Position numbers and translations under genes: made by a program
The notes under the pieces: generated by a model
Databases searched by the model: none
What the model was told of the DNA's origin: nothing
Seen by the model: the letters and a program-made list of their open reading frames with translations, nothing else
Shown here: positions 43,096-54,186 of the stretch, piece after piece
Layout of the letters: every line of letters starts with the position of its first letter
Numbering within the stretch: the stretch's first letter is position 1
DNA from: Rhodobacteraceae bacterium HLUCCO18
GTDB taxonomy: Bacteria; Pseudomonadota; Alphaproteobacteria; Rhodobacterales; Rhodobacteraceae
Assembly (NCBI GenBank): GCA_001314805.1
Contig: LJSY01000015.1
Location: 1 to 64,000 of the forward strand
Length of the DNA stretch: 64,000 bases
Reading direction: 5' to 3'

Positions 43096-44238
43096 TCAGA
43101 CCCCCGAGGCGTTGGCGCGGTGTTCGCGGATCACGATCGCAATGGCCCCCGCCCCCGTCAGCGCAAGCGCCAGTACCACCAGCCAGCCCAGAAGAGGGAT
43201 CAGCGCGATGATCCCCACGAGGAAGGCCCCCAGAAGCGCGAGGCCTGCCTTGGGCAGGATGTCCGTGGGGATCTCATTGCCGAGGCGCAGCCAGAGGCCC
43301 ACGCCGAAGATGTAGGCCCCCATGACATAACCCGCGTAGCCCACCACCCCCGCGAGCATGAGCGCCGCAAAGAGAAGCGGGATCCCGATGACGGTCAACG
43401 CCAGAACGAAACCCGCCCCCGCGATTGTCGAGATCAGGAGGAAGCCGGCGACGAAGCTCTGCCCCGGCGCGGACAGCGCCTTTTCGCGCCACTGCGCGAC
43501 ATGGGCCGGGGCGATGGCGAGCGCTGCGGCGGCCACCGCCGCGACGGTCAGCACGCTGACGAAGAAGCTTGCGATCGCGGCGCGGAACGCGGTCCGTCGC
43601 ATGTCGGCGAACCCGCCCGGTCGGTCCTCGCGCGCGTCCATGCTGCGCAGCTCGACACGGTCGGGATCGGCCACGCGGGCGGGGATGTCCACCGGCTCCT
43701 CGCCCTCCTCGACATAGACGATGACCTGCCCCGCCACGGTCGCGTCATCGCCGAACTCGACGCTTTCGACGGCCAGCATCAGGTCGCCCGCGACAGTCGC
43801 ATCAAGCGACAACTCCCGCGCGGCGATCAGCGCGGACCCGTTCAGAGCGCCCCGCACCTCGGCGTCGCGCGCGAAAAGCCGCAGGTTGCCGCCGATCTCG
43901 ACGTCCAGCTCCACCTCGGCGGCGAAGAGGCTGGCGGCCCCCGCGACCATGGCGTCGAGGTCGATCTCGTAGGCGAAGGCGTAAAGCGTCCCCGTGTCCG
44001 CTTCGATGGTGAGCCGCCGCGCGGCCAGATGCGTCGCACCCGTCACGGGTTCCTCGAGCGCCAGGTCCTCGCTCGCGGCGAAAAGGTCGCCCTCGGTGGG
44101 CGTGTCGACCTCGATATCGCTGCCGGCCACGTACCGGTCGGCGGCGAAATCGAGCTCGGAGGTCTCCGCGCCGGCTGGGCCGGGCAAGGCGGCAAGGGCG
44201 AATAGCGCCGCGGCCAGTGCAGGCAGCAGTCTTGGCAT
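43096..44238 (-). CDS. secreted/membrane protein with bactofilin-like repeats, unknown function
   Basis: A 380-residue protein with a signal peptide (LLPALAAALFALAALPGPAGA). Residues about 30-170 are short beta-strand repeats (AGSDIEVDTPTEGDLFAASE, then GATHLAARRLTIEAD, GGNLRLFARDAEVRG, LNGSALIAARELS), recalling the beta-helix of bactofilins or polymer-forming proteins. Residues 210-380 hold about five membrane segments. So a periplasmic beta-helix is held by a membrane anchor. I do not recognise a function. Confidence 0.78.
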   Translation of the reverse strand: MPRLLPALAAALFALAALPGPAGAETSELDFAADRYVAGSDIEVDTPTEGDLFAASEDLALEEPVTGATHLAARRLTIEADTGTLYAFAYEIDLDAMVAGAASLFAAEVELDVEIGGNLRLFARDAEVRGALNGSALIAARELSLDATVAGDLMLAVESVEFGDDATVAGQVIVYVEEGEEPVDIPARVADPDRVELRSMDAREDRPGGFADMRRTAFRAAIASFFVSVLTVAAVAAAALAIAPAHVAQWREKALSAPGQSFVAGFLLISTIAGAGFVLALTVIGIPLLFAALMLAGVVGYAGYVMGAYIFGVGLWLRLGNEIPTDILPKAGLALLGAFLVGIIALIPLLGWLVVLALALTGAGAIAIVIREHRANASGV

Positions 44239-44322
44239 GATGGGGTCTCCCGTTCACTCGATACATCCGGACGGGATAGTGCGGTGATTCCGGGCGTCGG
44301 GCGTTGATGTGCAGCAAGCGCC

Positions 44323-45174
44323 TCAGGCGTCGCGATAGGCGGCGGCGATGGCGACCGCAGGGTCCTGTGCGCCGAGGCCCCGCTCGATCTGGCGCGCATG
44401 GCCCTTCCCTGCGATCTCCAGTGTCGCGGAGGGGAAGCCATAGCTCTCGGCGACCCGGCGAAAGACCTCGTTGTCCCCCTGGATGCCTTTCAAGGTGAAC
44501 CCGACGGTCTGATCGGCCCCCGTGATCCTGGGCATCCTGTCGCGCAAGAAGGGTGTTCCCGCGGGCCCGCTGATCAGCACCCCCAGCGCATCTTCCATGG
44601 ATATGCCGGCCCGCTTGGCTATAGGGAGCATCTCGCAAAGGCCGGCGATGTAGATCTGCAGCATGGCGTTGTTGATCGTCTTCATGGCCATCCCCACGCC
44701 CAGCGACCCCATGTGCAGGACGCGCGGGCTTATGGCGGTCAGCACGGGCATGGCGCGCTCCGCGACCTCCGGGTCCGCGCCCAGGAAAAAGCCGCAGGTG
44801 CCCGCCGCGACCATCTCGGGCCCGCCCGAAACCGGCGCGTCGGCGACCTGCGCGCCCTTGGCGGCAAAGGCCCCCGCGCGGTCGATCAGGATCTGCGGCA
44901 CGACGGTGCTGGTCTCGAGGATCAGGCGGCCCGCAAGATCGTGCGGCAGCAACGCGTCGAGCGTCTCGGTCACGGCAGCGTCGTCGTAGAGCGACAGGAT
45001 CAGCGTGTCGGACGCCTGGACCAGCGCCGCCAGATCCGGGGCCGCCGCCACGCCGTCGACCGTCCGTCCAGACCGCGTCCAGCCGGTCACCGTCGCGCCC
45101 GATGCGGCCAGCTTCCGCGCCATTGCACTCCCCATCCGACCGAGGCCCAGAACGCCGATCCGTTCCATTCGCAT
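44323..45174 (-). CDS. NAD(P)-dependent dehydrogenase, 3-hydroxyisobutyrate dehydrogenase family
   Basis: A 283-residue beta-hydroxyacid dehydrogenase. N-terminal IGVLGLGRMGSAMARKLAAS, DAPVSGGPEMVAAGTCGFFL near residue 120, and the catalytic Lys in GMAMKTINNAM are visible. Substrate unknown (3-hydroxyisobutyrate, tartronate semialdehyde or similar). Three starts are close: GTG 45177, ATG 45174 (TGATG coupling to the SDR gene) and ATG 45168. Confidence 0.88.
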   Translation of the reverse strand: MRMERIGVLGLGRMGSAMARKLAASGATVTGWTRSGRTVDGVAAAPDLAALVQASDTLILSLYDDAAVTETLDALLPHDLAGRLILETSTVVPQILIDRAGAFAAKGAQVADAPVSGGPEMVAAGTCGFFLGADPEVAERAMPVLTAISPRVLHMGSLGVGMAMKTINNAMLQIYIAGLCEMLPIAKRAGISMEDALGVLISGPAGTPFLRDRMPRITGADQTVGFTLKGIQGDNEVFRRVAESYGFPSATLEIAGKGHARQIERGLGAQDPAVAIAAAYRDA

Positions 45175-45950
45175 CACCCCTCCGCCTTCTCTGCAAGGCC
45201 CCTCAGCGCCGGCAGGCCGATCGCCGTCGCCTCGAACCCGCCATCGGCGGCGATGATCTGCCCCGTGACATAGGACGCCTCGGGCGAGCAGAGGAACGCG
45301 ATGACGGCCGCGATCTCGTCCTCCGAGCCGTAGCGGTTCAGCGGGATCGCATCATGGTAGGCGTCGATGATCGCCTGGGAATGCACCGCCATGGCGAGCT
45401 TGGTGCGCACGGGTCCCGGACAGACGCAGTTCACCCGGATGCCGTGTTCGCCCAGTTCCGCCGCCTGCTGGCGGGTCAGGTGCATGACGGCCGCCTTGGA
45501 TGTGCCGTAGGCCACGCGCAGCGTCGAGGCGCGCAGACCCGAGATCGACGCGATGTTGACGATGGCACCGCGCGTGTCCTTCAGCGCGGGCGTGGCTGCT
45601 TGCGAACAGAGGAACACGCCGTCGAGATTGGTTTCCATCACCGTTCGCCAGCGGGCGAAACCGGTTTCCTCGATCGGCCCGAAATCCGCCACGCCCGCGT
45701 TGTTGATCAGCGCGTCGATCTGGCCCCATTCGGCCAGCGTGTCGGCGACCATCGTATCGACCTGCCGGGGGACGGAGACGTCGTAGGGCAACGGCAAGAT
45801 GCCGGTCAGGGGCTCCGAGGCCAGCGCGAGTTCCGGCGCGTCGCGGTCGACCATGGCCACGCGCCACCCCGCCGCGAGAAACCGTTTCGTGGTCGCCAGC
45901 CCGATGCCGCGCGCGGCGCCGGTGACGATGGCAACAGGCGAATAGGACAT
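45174..45950 (-). CDS. short-chain dehydrogenase/reductase
   Basis: A 258-residue Rossmann enzyme. Cofactor motif TGAARGIGLATTKRF, NNAGVADFG, catalytic Ser in IVNIASISGLRAS and YGTSKAAVMH (Tyr and Lys) are present, and the C-terminal SPEASYVTGQIIAADGGF is typical. It acts on an unknown alcohol or ketone. It is coupled to the 3-hydroxyisobutyrate-type dehydrogenase, which suggests one catabolic route (inference). Confidence 0.93.
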   Translation of the reverse strand: MSYSPVAIVTGAARGIGLATTKRFLAAGWRVAMVDRDAPELALASEPLTGILPLPYDVSVPRQVDTMVADTLAEWGQIDALINNAGVADFGPIEETGFARWRTVMETNLDGVFLCSQAATPALKDTRGAIVNIASISGLRASTLRVAYGTSKAAVMHLTRQQAAELGEHGIRVNCVCPGPVRTKLAMAVHSQAIIDAYHDAIPLNRYGSEDEIAAVIAFLCSPEASYVTGQIIAADGGFEATAIGLPALRGLAEKAEG

Positions 45951-46037
45951 GACGCGACCCTCCCTCTTGCGGGCAGCGTAGGGCAGGTCGCGGCGCTGTG
46001 GAAGCAGGCGGCGCGCCGTTGCATTCAGCGCCGCAAC

Positions 46038-46065
46038 AGAAAAGGGCGCCCCGAGAGGCGCCCTT
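46038..46065 (-). terminator. groESL terminator
   Basis: On the minus strand AAGGGCGCC-TCTCGG-GGCGCCCTT followed by TTCTGTTG: nine pairs, six-base loop, about 30 bases after the groEL stop. Confidence 0.88.
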
Positions 46066-46093
46066 CCCGCAGTCGAATGATGCGGCCTTTGGC

Positions 46094-47776
<1,683 letters not shown>

Positions 47777-48064
47777 TCAGGCGACGATGCCCAGGATGTC
47801 CGACTCCTTCATGATCAGCATCTCTTTGCCGTCGATGGTGACCTCGGTGCCGGACCACTTGCCGAACAGGATCTTGTCGCCGGCCTTGACGTCCATGGCG
47901 ATCCGGTCGCCGTCATCGTCCTTCGCACCGGCACCAACGGCCACGACCAGCCCTTCGGCCGGCTTTTCCTTGGCGCTGTCGGGGATGATCAGGCCACCGG
48001 CGGTCTTGTCGTCGCTCTCCACGCGCTCGACGAGCACGCGGTCATGCAGCGGAGTAAATGCCAT
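47777..48064 (-). CDS. groES: co-chaperonin GroES
   Basis: Heptameric lid of GroEL. 95 residues: [36 protein letters not shown] (mobile loop) and [23 protein letters not shown] 48064 has GGAG ten bases upstream; the frame is open further upstream across the CIRCE site but cannot be translated from a normal transcript. Confidence 0.98.
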   Translation of the reverse strand: MAFTPLHDRVLVERVESDDKTAGGLIIPDSAKEKPAEGLVVAVGAGAKDDDGDRIAMDVKAGDKILFGKWSGTEVTIDGKEMLIMKESDILGIVA

Positions 48065-48102
48065 TTCTCGAACTCTCCTCGTAAGGTTCGGTTGTCTCCC
48101 AG

Positions 48103-48129
48103 TTAGCACTCGCTTGCGGTGAGTGCTAA
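48103..48129. promoter_or_regulatory. CIRCE operator (HrcA site)
   Basis: TTAGCACTC-N9-GAGTGCTAA, an exact match to the consensus inverted repeat bound by HrcA. It lies 38 bases upstream of groES, just downstream of the promoter. Confidence 0.98.
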
Positions 48130-48136
48130 CCACGCG

Positions 48137-48165
48137 GAGATAGGCAGCGCCCGAAGGGCTGTCAA
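48137..48165 (-). promoter_or_regulatory. groESL promoter
   Basis: Minus strand: TTGACA (48165-48160), a 17-base spacer, TATCTC (48142-48137). Transcription would start at about 48130, at the edge of the CIRCE element, so HrcA would block it. The -35 box is a perfect sigma-70-type consensus. Confidence 0.85.
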
Positions 48166-48270
48166 TGGGGACATATCCGCCGGCGTCCCAACTTTTTCGC
48201 GAAACCCCTCCGCTTTCTTCGAGACGGTAGCTTTTCCTTAGCCTGTTCTCGGTGAAAGAGGCCGGAAACC

Positions 48271-49770
48271 ATGCGGACAAGCAGGACGAAACCGATGGCA
48301 GACAAACCGCCGCGCTCGCCATCCCATGCGGAGACGGAGCAGGGACGCTTCGCCGAACTCGCCCTGCGGCACTCCCTCGAGGCGGTGCTGGTCACCGACG
48401 TGAAAAACCGCGTGCTCTGGGCCAATGCGGGGTTCGAGCGCATGTTCGGTCATTCCCCAAAGGGCATCCTCGGCCGCGAGGTCTCCGGCCTGCTCGACGG
48501 ACCGGAGACCGACCCGGCCGCCCGCGCCGAACTGCGTCGGGCGATGGAAAACCGGGCCACCGTCACTGTCGAGATCGTGCATTATCGCGCCGACGGCACC
48601 CGCATATGGGTGGAAAAGACCCTGACGCCGATCTTCGACGAGGGGGGTCGGCACATCAGCAACATGTCCATCGCACGCGACATCTCTCGGCGAAGACGGC
48701 TCGAGGACCACACGCAATCGCTGATGGCGGATGAGGAGCTTCGCCAGGGCGAGCGCAAGCTGCTGAGCCAGGTGAGCGAATGGCTCTACTCCGCCAAATC
48801 GATGGGCGAGCTTCTGATGGTCGTGAGCAAGTCGCTCGAGACCCTTCTGCCAGAGGCGGAGGGCCAGCTTTTCATCTATGCCAATTCGCGCGACATGCTG
48901 GATCTGCGTGCGAAATGGGGCGGCGCGGGCGGTCCAGACCACATCGAGGCCGATGAATGCTGGTCGCTCCGGCGTGGGCGGGCCTACGCGTTCGGAGGGC
49001 GCGCCATCGAGTTTCCCTGCGCCCACGTCACCTGCCAGGACACGCCGTATTTCTGCCTGCCGGTCATCGCGCAGGGCGACACCATCGGCCTTCTGCACCT
49101 TGCCTTCACGGGGCTTGACCCGATCTCGACGGGCAAAGGGCACGTCAAGGAGTTGCTGGACCGGCGCTGGGAACTCGCGCTGCTCTGCGCCGAACAGATC
49201 AGCCTTGCCGTCGCCAATGTCCAGCTGCGGCAGGAACTGCTTGACCAGTCGGTGCGCGACCCGCTGACCGGCCTGTGGAACCGCCGGTGGTTCCTCGACG
49301 CCGCTCTCAAGGAAATGAAACGGGCGGGCCGAACGGGATCCGACGTGTCGCTGGTTTCGCTCGACGTCGACCACTTCAAGCGGTTCAACGACCACCATGG
49401 CCACGATGCCGGCGATATCGTGCTGCGCGAAGTGGGCGCTCTCATGCGCCAGCTGATGCCCCATCCTCTGGCCCCCTGCCGTCTGGGAGGCGAGGAATTC
49501 GTGATCCTCTGTCCCGGCCTCACCCACGATGAGACACTCGCCCGCGCCGAAAGCTTCCGCGAGGCCGTCGCCGCGCTCGAGGTTCCCTATGCGCAGGGCA
49601 TGTTGCCGGCGATCAGCATATCGGCCGGCGTGGTGAGCCTTTCCGATGGCATCTCCCACGTGGAGGACATGCTGAAATCCGCCGATCAGGCGCTTTACGC
49701 AGCCAAGGCCGCCGGACGCAACCGGGTGGTCTCGGCTCACGCCCTGCCGCGCGGCGGCGCAAACGGGTAG
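48271..49770 (+). CDS. PAS-GAF diguanylate cyclase
   Basis: A 499-residue cytosolic signalling protein. PAS about 25-140 ([34 protein letters not shown]), GAF-like domain about 170-320 ([31 protein letters not shown]), and GGDEF about 330-490 with [11 protein letters not shown] and the active-site GGEEF near residue 407. No RxxD inhibitory site precedes GGEEF. It should make cyclic di-GMP from GTP; the input signal is unknown. AGAGG precedes ATG 48271. A second ATG lies at 48295. Confidence 0.93.
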   Translation: MRTSRTKPMADKPPRSPSHAETEQGRFAELALRHSLEAVLVTDVKNRVLWANAGFERMFGHSPKGILGREVSGLLDGPETDPAARAELRRAMENRATVTVEIVHYRADGTRIWVEKTLTPIFDEGGRHISNMSIARDISRRRRLEDHTQSLMADEELRQGERKLLSQVSEWLYSAKSMGELLMVVSKSLETLLPEAEGQLFIYANSRDMLDLRAKWGGAGGPDHIEADECWSLRRGRAYAFGGRAIEFPCAHVTCQDTPYFCLPVIAQGDTIGLLHLAFTGLDPISTGKGHVKELLDRRWELALLCAEQISLAVANVQLRQELLDQSVRDPLTGLWNRRWFLDAALKEMKRAGRTGSDVSLVSLDVDHFKRFNDHHGHDAGDIVLREVGALMRQLMPHPLAPCRLGGEEFVILCPGLTHDETLARAESFREAVAALEVPYAQGMLPAISISAGVVSLSDGISHVEDMLKSADQALYAAKAAGRNRVVSAHALPRGGANG

Positions 49771-49928
49771 AACGGGCGCAGGCCCGGTCCCCCGCGCCCG
49801 TCCGCAAACCCACCTGCCGATAGCGCGACGGGCCCTGCTGCGCCCGCCGCGACGCCCTGCCCCGTGACATCCCCGCCCCCCGCGTTTAAGACGGCCGCGA
49901 GTTGCATTTCCCACCTGAGAGACATCCC

Positions 49929-50852
49929 ATGACCACGCTCGTTTTCGGCCACAAATCGCCTGACACGGACTCGACCGGATCGCCCATCATCTGGGCCTGG
50001 TACCTCACCGAGATCGCCGGAACCGAGGCCAAGCCCGTCCTCTTGGGAGAGCCCAACACCGAGGCCGCCTTCATGCTGACGCGCTGGGGCCTCGAGAAGC
50101 CCGCGATCATCGACGCCGTGGACGAGGGCCAGCCGGTCGTCATCGTGGACACCAACAACCCCGCCGAGCTGCCAGCGAACGTGAACGCCGCCGATATCCG
50201 CGCGATCATCGACCATCACAGACTGGTCGGCGGGCTGGAGACGAAGGGCCCCATCGACATCACCCTGCGCCCCTTGGCCTGTACCGCCACCATATTGCAC
50301 GACCTGATGGGCGCGGATGCCACGAAGATGCCCGAGGCCATCAAGGGCGCGATGCTGTCCTGCATCCTGTCGGACACACTGGAATTCCGCAGCCCGACCA
50401 CCACCGATACCGACCGCGACCTGGCAGAGGCGCTGGCCGCCGAACTGGGTGTCGATATTCCCGCATACGCCGCCGAGCTGTTCGCGGCGAAATCCGACGT
50501 AACCGCCTTTTCGGACGCGGAGCTTCTGCGCATGGACAGCAAGGAATACGAGGTGGGCGGCGTGTCCTTCCGCGTGAGCGTGCTGGAAACGACCTCGCCC
50601 GAGACGGTTCTTTCCCGCAAGGACAGCCTCATGGCCTCCATGCCCGCCGTGGCCGAGCAGGACGGCGTCGATCAGGTCCTGCTCTTCGTCGTCGATATCC
50701 TGCGCGAGCAATCGACCATGCTGATCCCCAACGAGCTGACCAGACAGGTGGCCGAGAAAAGCTTCGCCACGGTATGCGGGGATGCGGACATGGTCGTTCT
50801 GCCGGGCGTGGTCAGCCGCAAGAAGCAGATCATCCCGAATCTCGCGCTGTGA
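49929..50852 (+). CDS. ppaC: manganese-dependent inorganic pyrophosphatase
   Basis: Family II pyrophosphatase hydrolysing PPi to phosphate. 307 residues. DHH domain: VFGHKSPDTDSTGSPIIWAW, VIVDTNNPAEL, IIDHHRL; C-terminal DHHA2 ends VLPGVVSRKKQIIPNL with the RKKQ substrate motif. GAGAGAC precedes ATG 49929, and nine further upstream codons are unlikely. It clears PPi released by Sat, Prs and NadE-type reactions encoded nearby. Confidence 0.96.
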   Translation: MTTLVFGHKSPDTDSTGSPIIWAWYLTEIAGTEAKPVLLGEPNTEAAFMLTRWGLEKPAIIDAVDEGQPVVIVDTNNPAELPANVNAADIRAIIDHHRLVGGLETKGPIDITLRPLACTATILHDLMGADATKMPEAIKGAMLSCILSDTLEFRSPTTTDTDRDLAEALAAELGVDIPAYAAELFAAKSDVTAFSDAELLRMDSKEYEVGGVSFRVSVLETTSPETVLSRKDSLMASMPAVAEQDGVDQVLLFVVDILREQSTMLIPNELTRQVAEKSFATVCGDADMVVLPGVVSRKKQIIPNLAL

Positions 50853-50865
50853 TCGCGGCGCGGAA

Positions 50866-51750
50866 ATGACCGAACTTATCGACAGCCTCGCGGAGATCGG
50901 CCTGCAATACGACGCGCTGTTCTGCGATCTCTGGGGCTGCGTGCATGACGGCGTCCGCGCCTTCCCCGAGGCCGTGGCGGCGTTGCGCGCCTACCGGGCG
51001 GGCGGCGGCACGGTCGTGATGGTGACCAACGCGCCGCGCCCCAGATCGAGCGTCGCGCGCCAGCTGGAGCGTCTGGGCGTGCCCGCCGATTGCTGGGACG
51101 CGATCGCCACCTCGGGCGACGCGGCGCGGCTGGCGATGTTCGAGGGCGCCGTCGGAACGAAGGTCTGGCATATCGGGGAGCCTCACGACGAACCGTTCTT
51201 CGAGCCCCCCGCGATTCTCGACAACCCCGTGAAGATCGAAAGGGTTCCTCTGGACGAGGCCGAGGGCATCGTATGCACCGGTCCGTTCGACCCCCATGCC
51301 GATCCGTCGGTCATGCGGCCCCAGTTCCTGCTGGCCAAGACGAAGGGCCTGCCGCTTCTCTGCGCCAATCCCGACATCGTCGTGGATCGTGGCGACAGCC
51401 GGGAATGGTGCGCCGGCGCGCTGGCCGGGCTTTATACCGAGATGGGCGGCGAGAGCCTCTATTTCGGCAAGCCGCATCCGCCGATCTACGACCTCGCGCG
51501 GCGGCGCATGGACAGTATCGACCGCCTCGTGCCGAACGAGCGCATCCTTGCCGTGGGCGACGGGATCTTCACCGATATCCAGGGCGGCATGGGCGAGAAT
51601 ATCGACACGCTCTTCATCACCGGCGGCCTCGCGCGCGAGGAAACCGGGACGGGCTCCGGGACCTCCGCCCGGCCGGATGTGAAGAAACTCGCGGCGTTTC
51701 TGGACAAGGCCGAACTGGAGCCGACATTCGCCATCGCCGCGTTGCGCTGA
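50866..51750 (+). CDS. HAD-superfamily class IIA hydrolase (TIGR01459 type)
   Basis: A 294-residue phosphatase-like protein. The first HAD motif reads FCDLWGCVHDG; motif II is VVMVTNAPRP; LYFGKPHPPIYDLA and RILAVGDGIFTDIQGG form the later motifs. The sugar-phosphatase-like cap fits class IIA. Substrate unknown. It starts 13 bases after ppaC, probably in one transcript. Confidence 0.9.
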   Translation: MTELIDSLAEIGLQYDALFCDLWGCVHDGVRAFPEAVAALRAYRAGGGTVVMVTNAPRPRSSVARQLERLGVPADCWDAIATSGDAARLAMFEGAVGTKVWHIGEPHDEPFFEPPAILDNPVKIERVPLDEAEGIVCTGPFDPHADPSVMRPQFLLAKTKGLPLLCANPDIVVDRGDSREWCAGALAGLYTEMGGESLYFGKPHPPIYDLARRRMDSIDRLVPNERILAVGDGIFTDIQGGMGENIDTLFITGGLAREETGTGSGTSARPDVKKLAAFLDKAELEPTFAIAALR

Positions 51751-51762
51751 AGCGAGGGCGGG

Positions 51763-52098
51763 CTAGCCGCTCTGCTTCATCCGGGTCACGAAGGAATCGA
51801 GGCGATCGAGGCGGCCCGGGCGGTTCTCGTGCTGGGACAGGACCCAGCTGCGTACGGATTGCAGCGCGCCCGATACCAGCGTGCAGGTCCGCACCCGCCC
51901 GAGCTTCTGCGACGTGATGAGGCCCGCCGCCTCCAGCTTGCGCAGATGCTCGAGGAACGACGGCAGCGCCATGTCGTGGGCCTGGGACAGTTCGCTGACG
52001 CTCGCCGGCCCCAGGCGCAGCCGTTCGACGACAGCGCGCCGCGTCGGATCGCTCAACGCCAGGAAAACCGCGTCGATCTTTTGTCTATTCTTAGCCAT
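51763..52098 (-). CDS. ArsR family transcriptional regulator
   Basis: A 111-residue winged-helix protein: AVFLALSDPTRRAVVERLRL, SVSELSQAHDMALPSFLEHL, KLEAAGLITSQKLGRVRTC. The usual metal-binding cysteines of ArsR/SmtB are absent, so it belongs to the non-metal branch that often controls SRPBCC or lipid genes. ATG at 52098 follows no strong ribosome site. Divergent from a MaoC gene; the intergenic region holds DnaA-box-like sites. Confidence 0.88.
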   Translation of the reverse strand: MAKNRQKIDAVFLALSDPTRRAVVERLRLGPASVSELSQAHDMALPSFLEHLRKLEAAGLITSQKLGRVRTCTLVSGALQSVRSWVLSQHENRPGRLDRLDSFVTRMKQSG

Positions 52099-52116
52099 CG
52101 ACCTAGCAATAGCGCC

Positions 52117-52178
52117 TGTGGATAAGTTGTCAATCGTGCCGATAATAGTCGCAGTGCTGTGGGCAGTGCTGTGGATAG
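52117..52178. promoter_or_regulatory. DnaA-box pair with tandem repeat in arsR-maoC intergenic region
   Basis: TGTGGATAA at 52117-52125 is a perfect DnaA box on the minus strand; TGTGGATAG at 52170-52178 differs at one base. Between them GCAGTGCTGTGG occurs twice in direct tandem (52151-52174). The intergenic stretch of 189 bases has nothing else recognisable. Confidence 0.5.
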
Positions 52179-52308
52179 TCCGCAAGCAAGATTCCTTGCG
52201 CAAGAAAATTGCGGCGTGCGCCCCCATTAACGGCATTTTGTTACTTTCCGCATTGCAGAAACTATCCGAACGCGCTATCAGCCTGCCATGCGCGAGGGAG
52301 ATGCGGAC

Positions 52309-52752
52309 ATGCTGGACAACATCACCACCGGAACGATCGTCATCGAGGATCTCGAGATCGGCATGAAACGGTCTCTGCAAAAGCTCGTCACCGATCATGA
52401 CATCGAACTCTTCGCGCAGGTCTCGACCGACCGGAATCCCGTGCATCTCGACGACGACTATGCCCGCGACACGATCTTCGAGGGGCGCATCGCCCATGGC
52501 ATGCTGACTGCCGGCCTGATTTCCGCCGTCATCGGCGAACAGCTGCCCGGCCACGGGACGGTCTATCTGGGCCAGACGCTGAAGTTCATGGCCCCTGTCC
52601 GCCCGGGCGACATGGTCCATGCCGAGGTGGAGGTCATGGATATCGACTATGGCCGCCGCCGCGTGACGCTTGCGACCCATTGCCGGGTCGGCGACACCGT
52701 CGTGCTGAAGGGCGAGGCCGTCGTTCTGGCCCCGTCGGGCAAGTTCGACTGA
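52309..52752 (+). CDS. MaoC-like (R)-specific enoyl-CoA hydratase
   Basis: A 147-residue hot-dog-fold protein. The hydratase motif VSTDRNPVHLDDDYARDTIF carries the catalytic Asp/His pair; AHGMLTAGLISAVIGEQLPG and GQTLKFMAPVRPGDMVHAEV follow. Family members hydrate enoyl-CoA to (R)-3-hydroxyacyl-CoA. The frame also has ATG 52288; GAGGGAG fits 52309 at about ten bases. Confidence 0.88.
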   Translation: MLDNITTGTIVIEDLEIGMKRSLQKLVTDHDIELFAQVSTDRNPVHLDDDYARDTIFEGRIAHGMLTAGLISAVIGEQLPGHGTVYLGQTLKFMAPVRPGDMVHAEVEVMDIDYGRRRVTLATHCRVGDTVVLKGEAVVLAPSGKFD

Positions 52753-52816
52753 CGTCTCCGGCCCGCGTGCGGTTGCGCGGCTTGCCCTCCCGCGGCACGG
52801 CGGTTAAGTGCGCCGC

Positions 52817-53743
52817 ATGCGGATCGTGCGCGACTACCAGTTCACCCGTCCCGAAGACCGCGGCGCCTCCGTGGCGATCGGCAATTTCGATGGCGTGCAC
52901 CGGGGCCATGCCCATGTGATCGACCTCGCGCGGCGTCCCGATGCCCCCTTGGGCGTGGTGACGTTCGAGCCGCATCCGCGCGAGTTCTTCGCCCCCGACG
53001 CGCCGCCCTTCCGCCTGATGAACGCCGAGGCGCGCGCCCATCGTCTGCAGAAACTCGGCGTCGAGGTCCTGGCCGAGCTTCCTTTCGATACGACCTTGTC
53101 GAGCCTCACGGCCGAAACCTTCGCCCGCCACGTGCTAGCCGACGGGCTCGGCGTGAGCCACGTGGTCGTCGGCGCGGATTTCTGCTTTGGCAAGGGACGG
53201 GCCGGCACCGCCGACATGCTGGCGGATTTCGGGCGCGAGATGGGCTTCGACGTCACCATCGCGTCGCTTCTGTCGGGCGAAAGCGGGGCCGTCTCCTCCA
53301 CCGCGATCCGCACCGTGCTGAGCGAGGGCGACCCGCGCGCGGCCGCCGACATGCTTGGCCACTGGCACCGGATCGAGGGCCCCGTGCTGCATGGCGAGAA
53401 GCGCGGACGGCAACTTGGCTATCCGACCGCGAACATGGAGCTTTCCGGCCTGCACGTCCCGAAGCTTGGCGTTTACGCGGTGCTTGTCGACGTTCTGACC
53501 GGCCCCCATGCGGGCAGCTACGGGGGTGTCGCGAATCTCGGGATTCGCCCGATGTTCGAACGCCCCTCCCCGAATCTCGAGACCTTCCTTTTCGATTTCT
53601 CGGGCGACCTCTACGAACAGCACCTGTCGGTCGGATTGGTGGAGTACCTGCGGCCCGAAATGGCCTTCGACGGTCTCGACGCGCTGATCGTGCAGATGGA
53701 CGCCGACAGCGCCGCGGCCCGGAAGGCGCTCGCGCGCGCATGA
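52817..53743 (+). CDS. ribF: bifunctional riboflavin kinase/FAD synthetase
   Basis: Converts riboflavin to FMN and FAD. 308 residues: the N-terminal adenylyltransferase with [15 protein letters not shown] and [12 protein letters not shown]; the C-terminal kinase with [19 protein letters not shown] and [16 protein letters not shown] 52817 is the standard start; a GTG at 52808 would add three residues. It overlaps the next gene by four bases. Confidence 0.96.
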   Translation: MRIVRDYQFTRPEDRGASVAIGNFDGVHRGHAHVIDLARRPDAPLGVVTFEPHPREFFAPDAPPFRLMNAEARAHRLQKLGVEVLAELPFDTTLSSLTAETFARHVLADGLGVSHVVVGADFCFGKGRAGTADMLADFGREMGFDVTIASLLSGESGAVSSTAIRTVLSEGDPRAAADMLGHWHRIEGPVLHGEKRGRQLGYPTANMELSGLHVPKLGVYAVLVDVLTGPHAGSYGGVANLGIRPMFERPSPNLETFLFDFSGDLYEQHLSVGLVEYLRPEMAFDGLDALIVQMDADSAAARKALARA

Positions 53744-54186
53744 GGGACCGTTTCTGGCAAACCGTGCCGATGGACCGCATGACGGCCGCGGAATGGGAGG
53801 CGCTCTGCGACGGCTGCGGCAAGTGCTGCCTCAACAAGCTGGAGGACGAGGACACGCAGGAGGTCGCGCTGACCCGCGTCGCCTGCCGTCTGCTGGACGA
53901 CGAAACCTGCCGCTGCGGCCAGTACGAGATCCGCAAGACGCTGGTTCCCGAATGCATCCGCCTGACGCCGCAGACCATGGCCGATGTGGCCTATTTCATG
54001 CCTGAAACCTGCGCCTACCGGCTGCTGCACGAGGGCAAGCCGCTTTACTGGTGGCATCCGCTGGTGTCGGGCGATCCCGAGACGGTGCACAGCGCCGGCG
54101 TCAGCGTGCGCGGCATCACCGTTCCCGAATGGGAAGTGCCCGAAGAGGAATGGGAGGATTACGTGATCGAGGAGCCCGGCACATGA
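53740..54186 (+). CDS. YcgN family cysteine-cluster protein
   Basis: A 148-residue protein of the UPF0260 family. Cysteines cluster in [29 protein letters not shown] and VPECIRLTP, so it probably binds a metal or Fe-S cluster. W-containing [14 protein letters not shown] follows. Function not established. Its start and stop overlap ribF and the threonine aldolase gene, so all three are one transcript. Confidence 0.93.
   Translation: MRDRFWQTVPMDRMTAAEWEALCDGCGKCCLNKLEDEDTQEVALTRVACRLLDDETCRCGQYEIRKTLVPECIRLTPQTMADVAYFMPETCAYRLLHEGKPLYWWHPLVSGDPETVHSAGVSVRGITVPEWEVPEEEWEDYVIEEPGT

Noticed and set aside
48103-48129. Treating the CIRCE site as novel.
   Set aside because: It is the exact known HrcA operator in its usual place before groES.
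52099-52287. Chromosomal origin of replication.
   Set aside because: Only two DnaA-type boxes, no AT-rich unwinding region, and no dnaA, hemE, parAB or gidA genes nearby.
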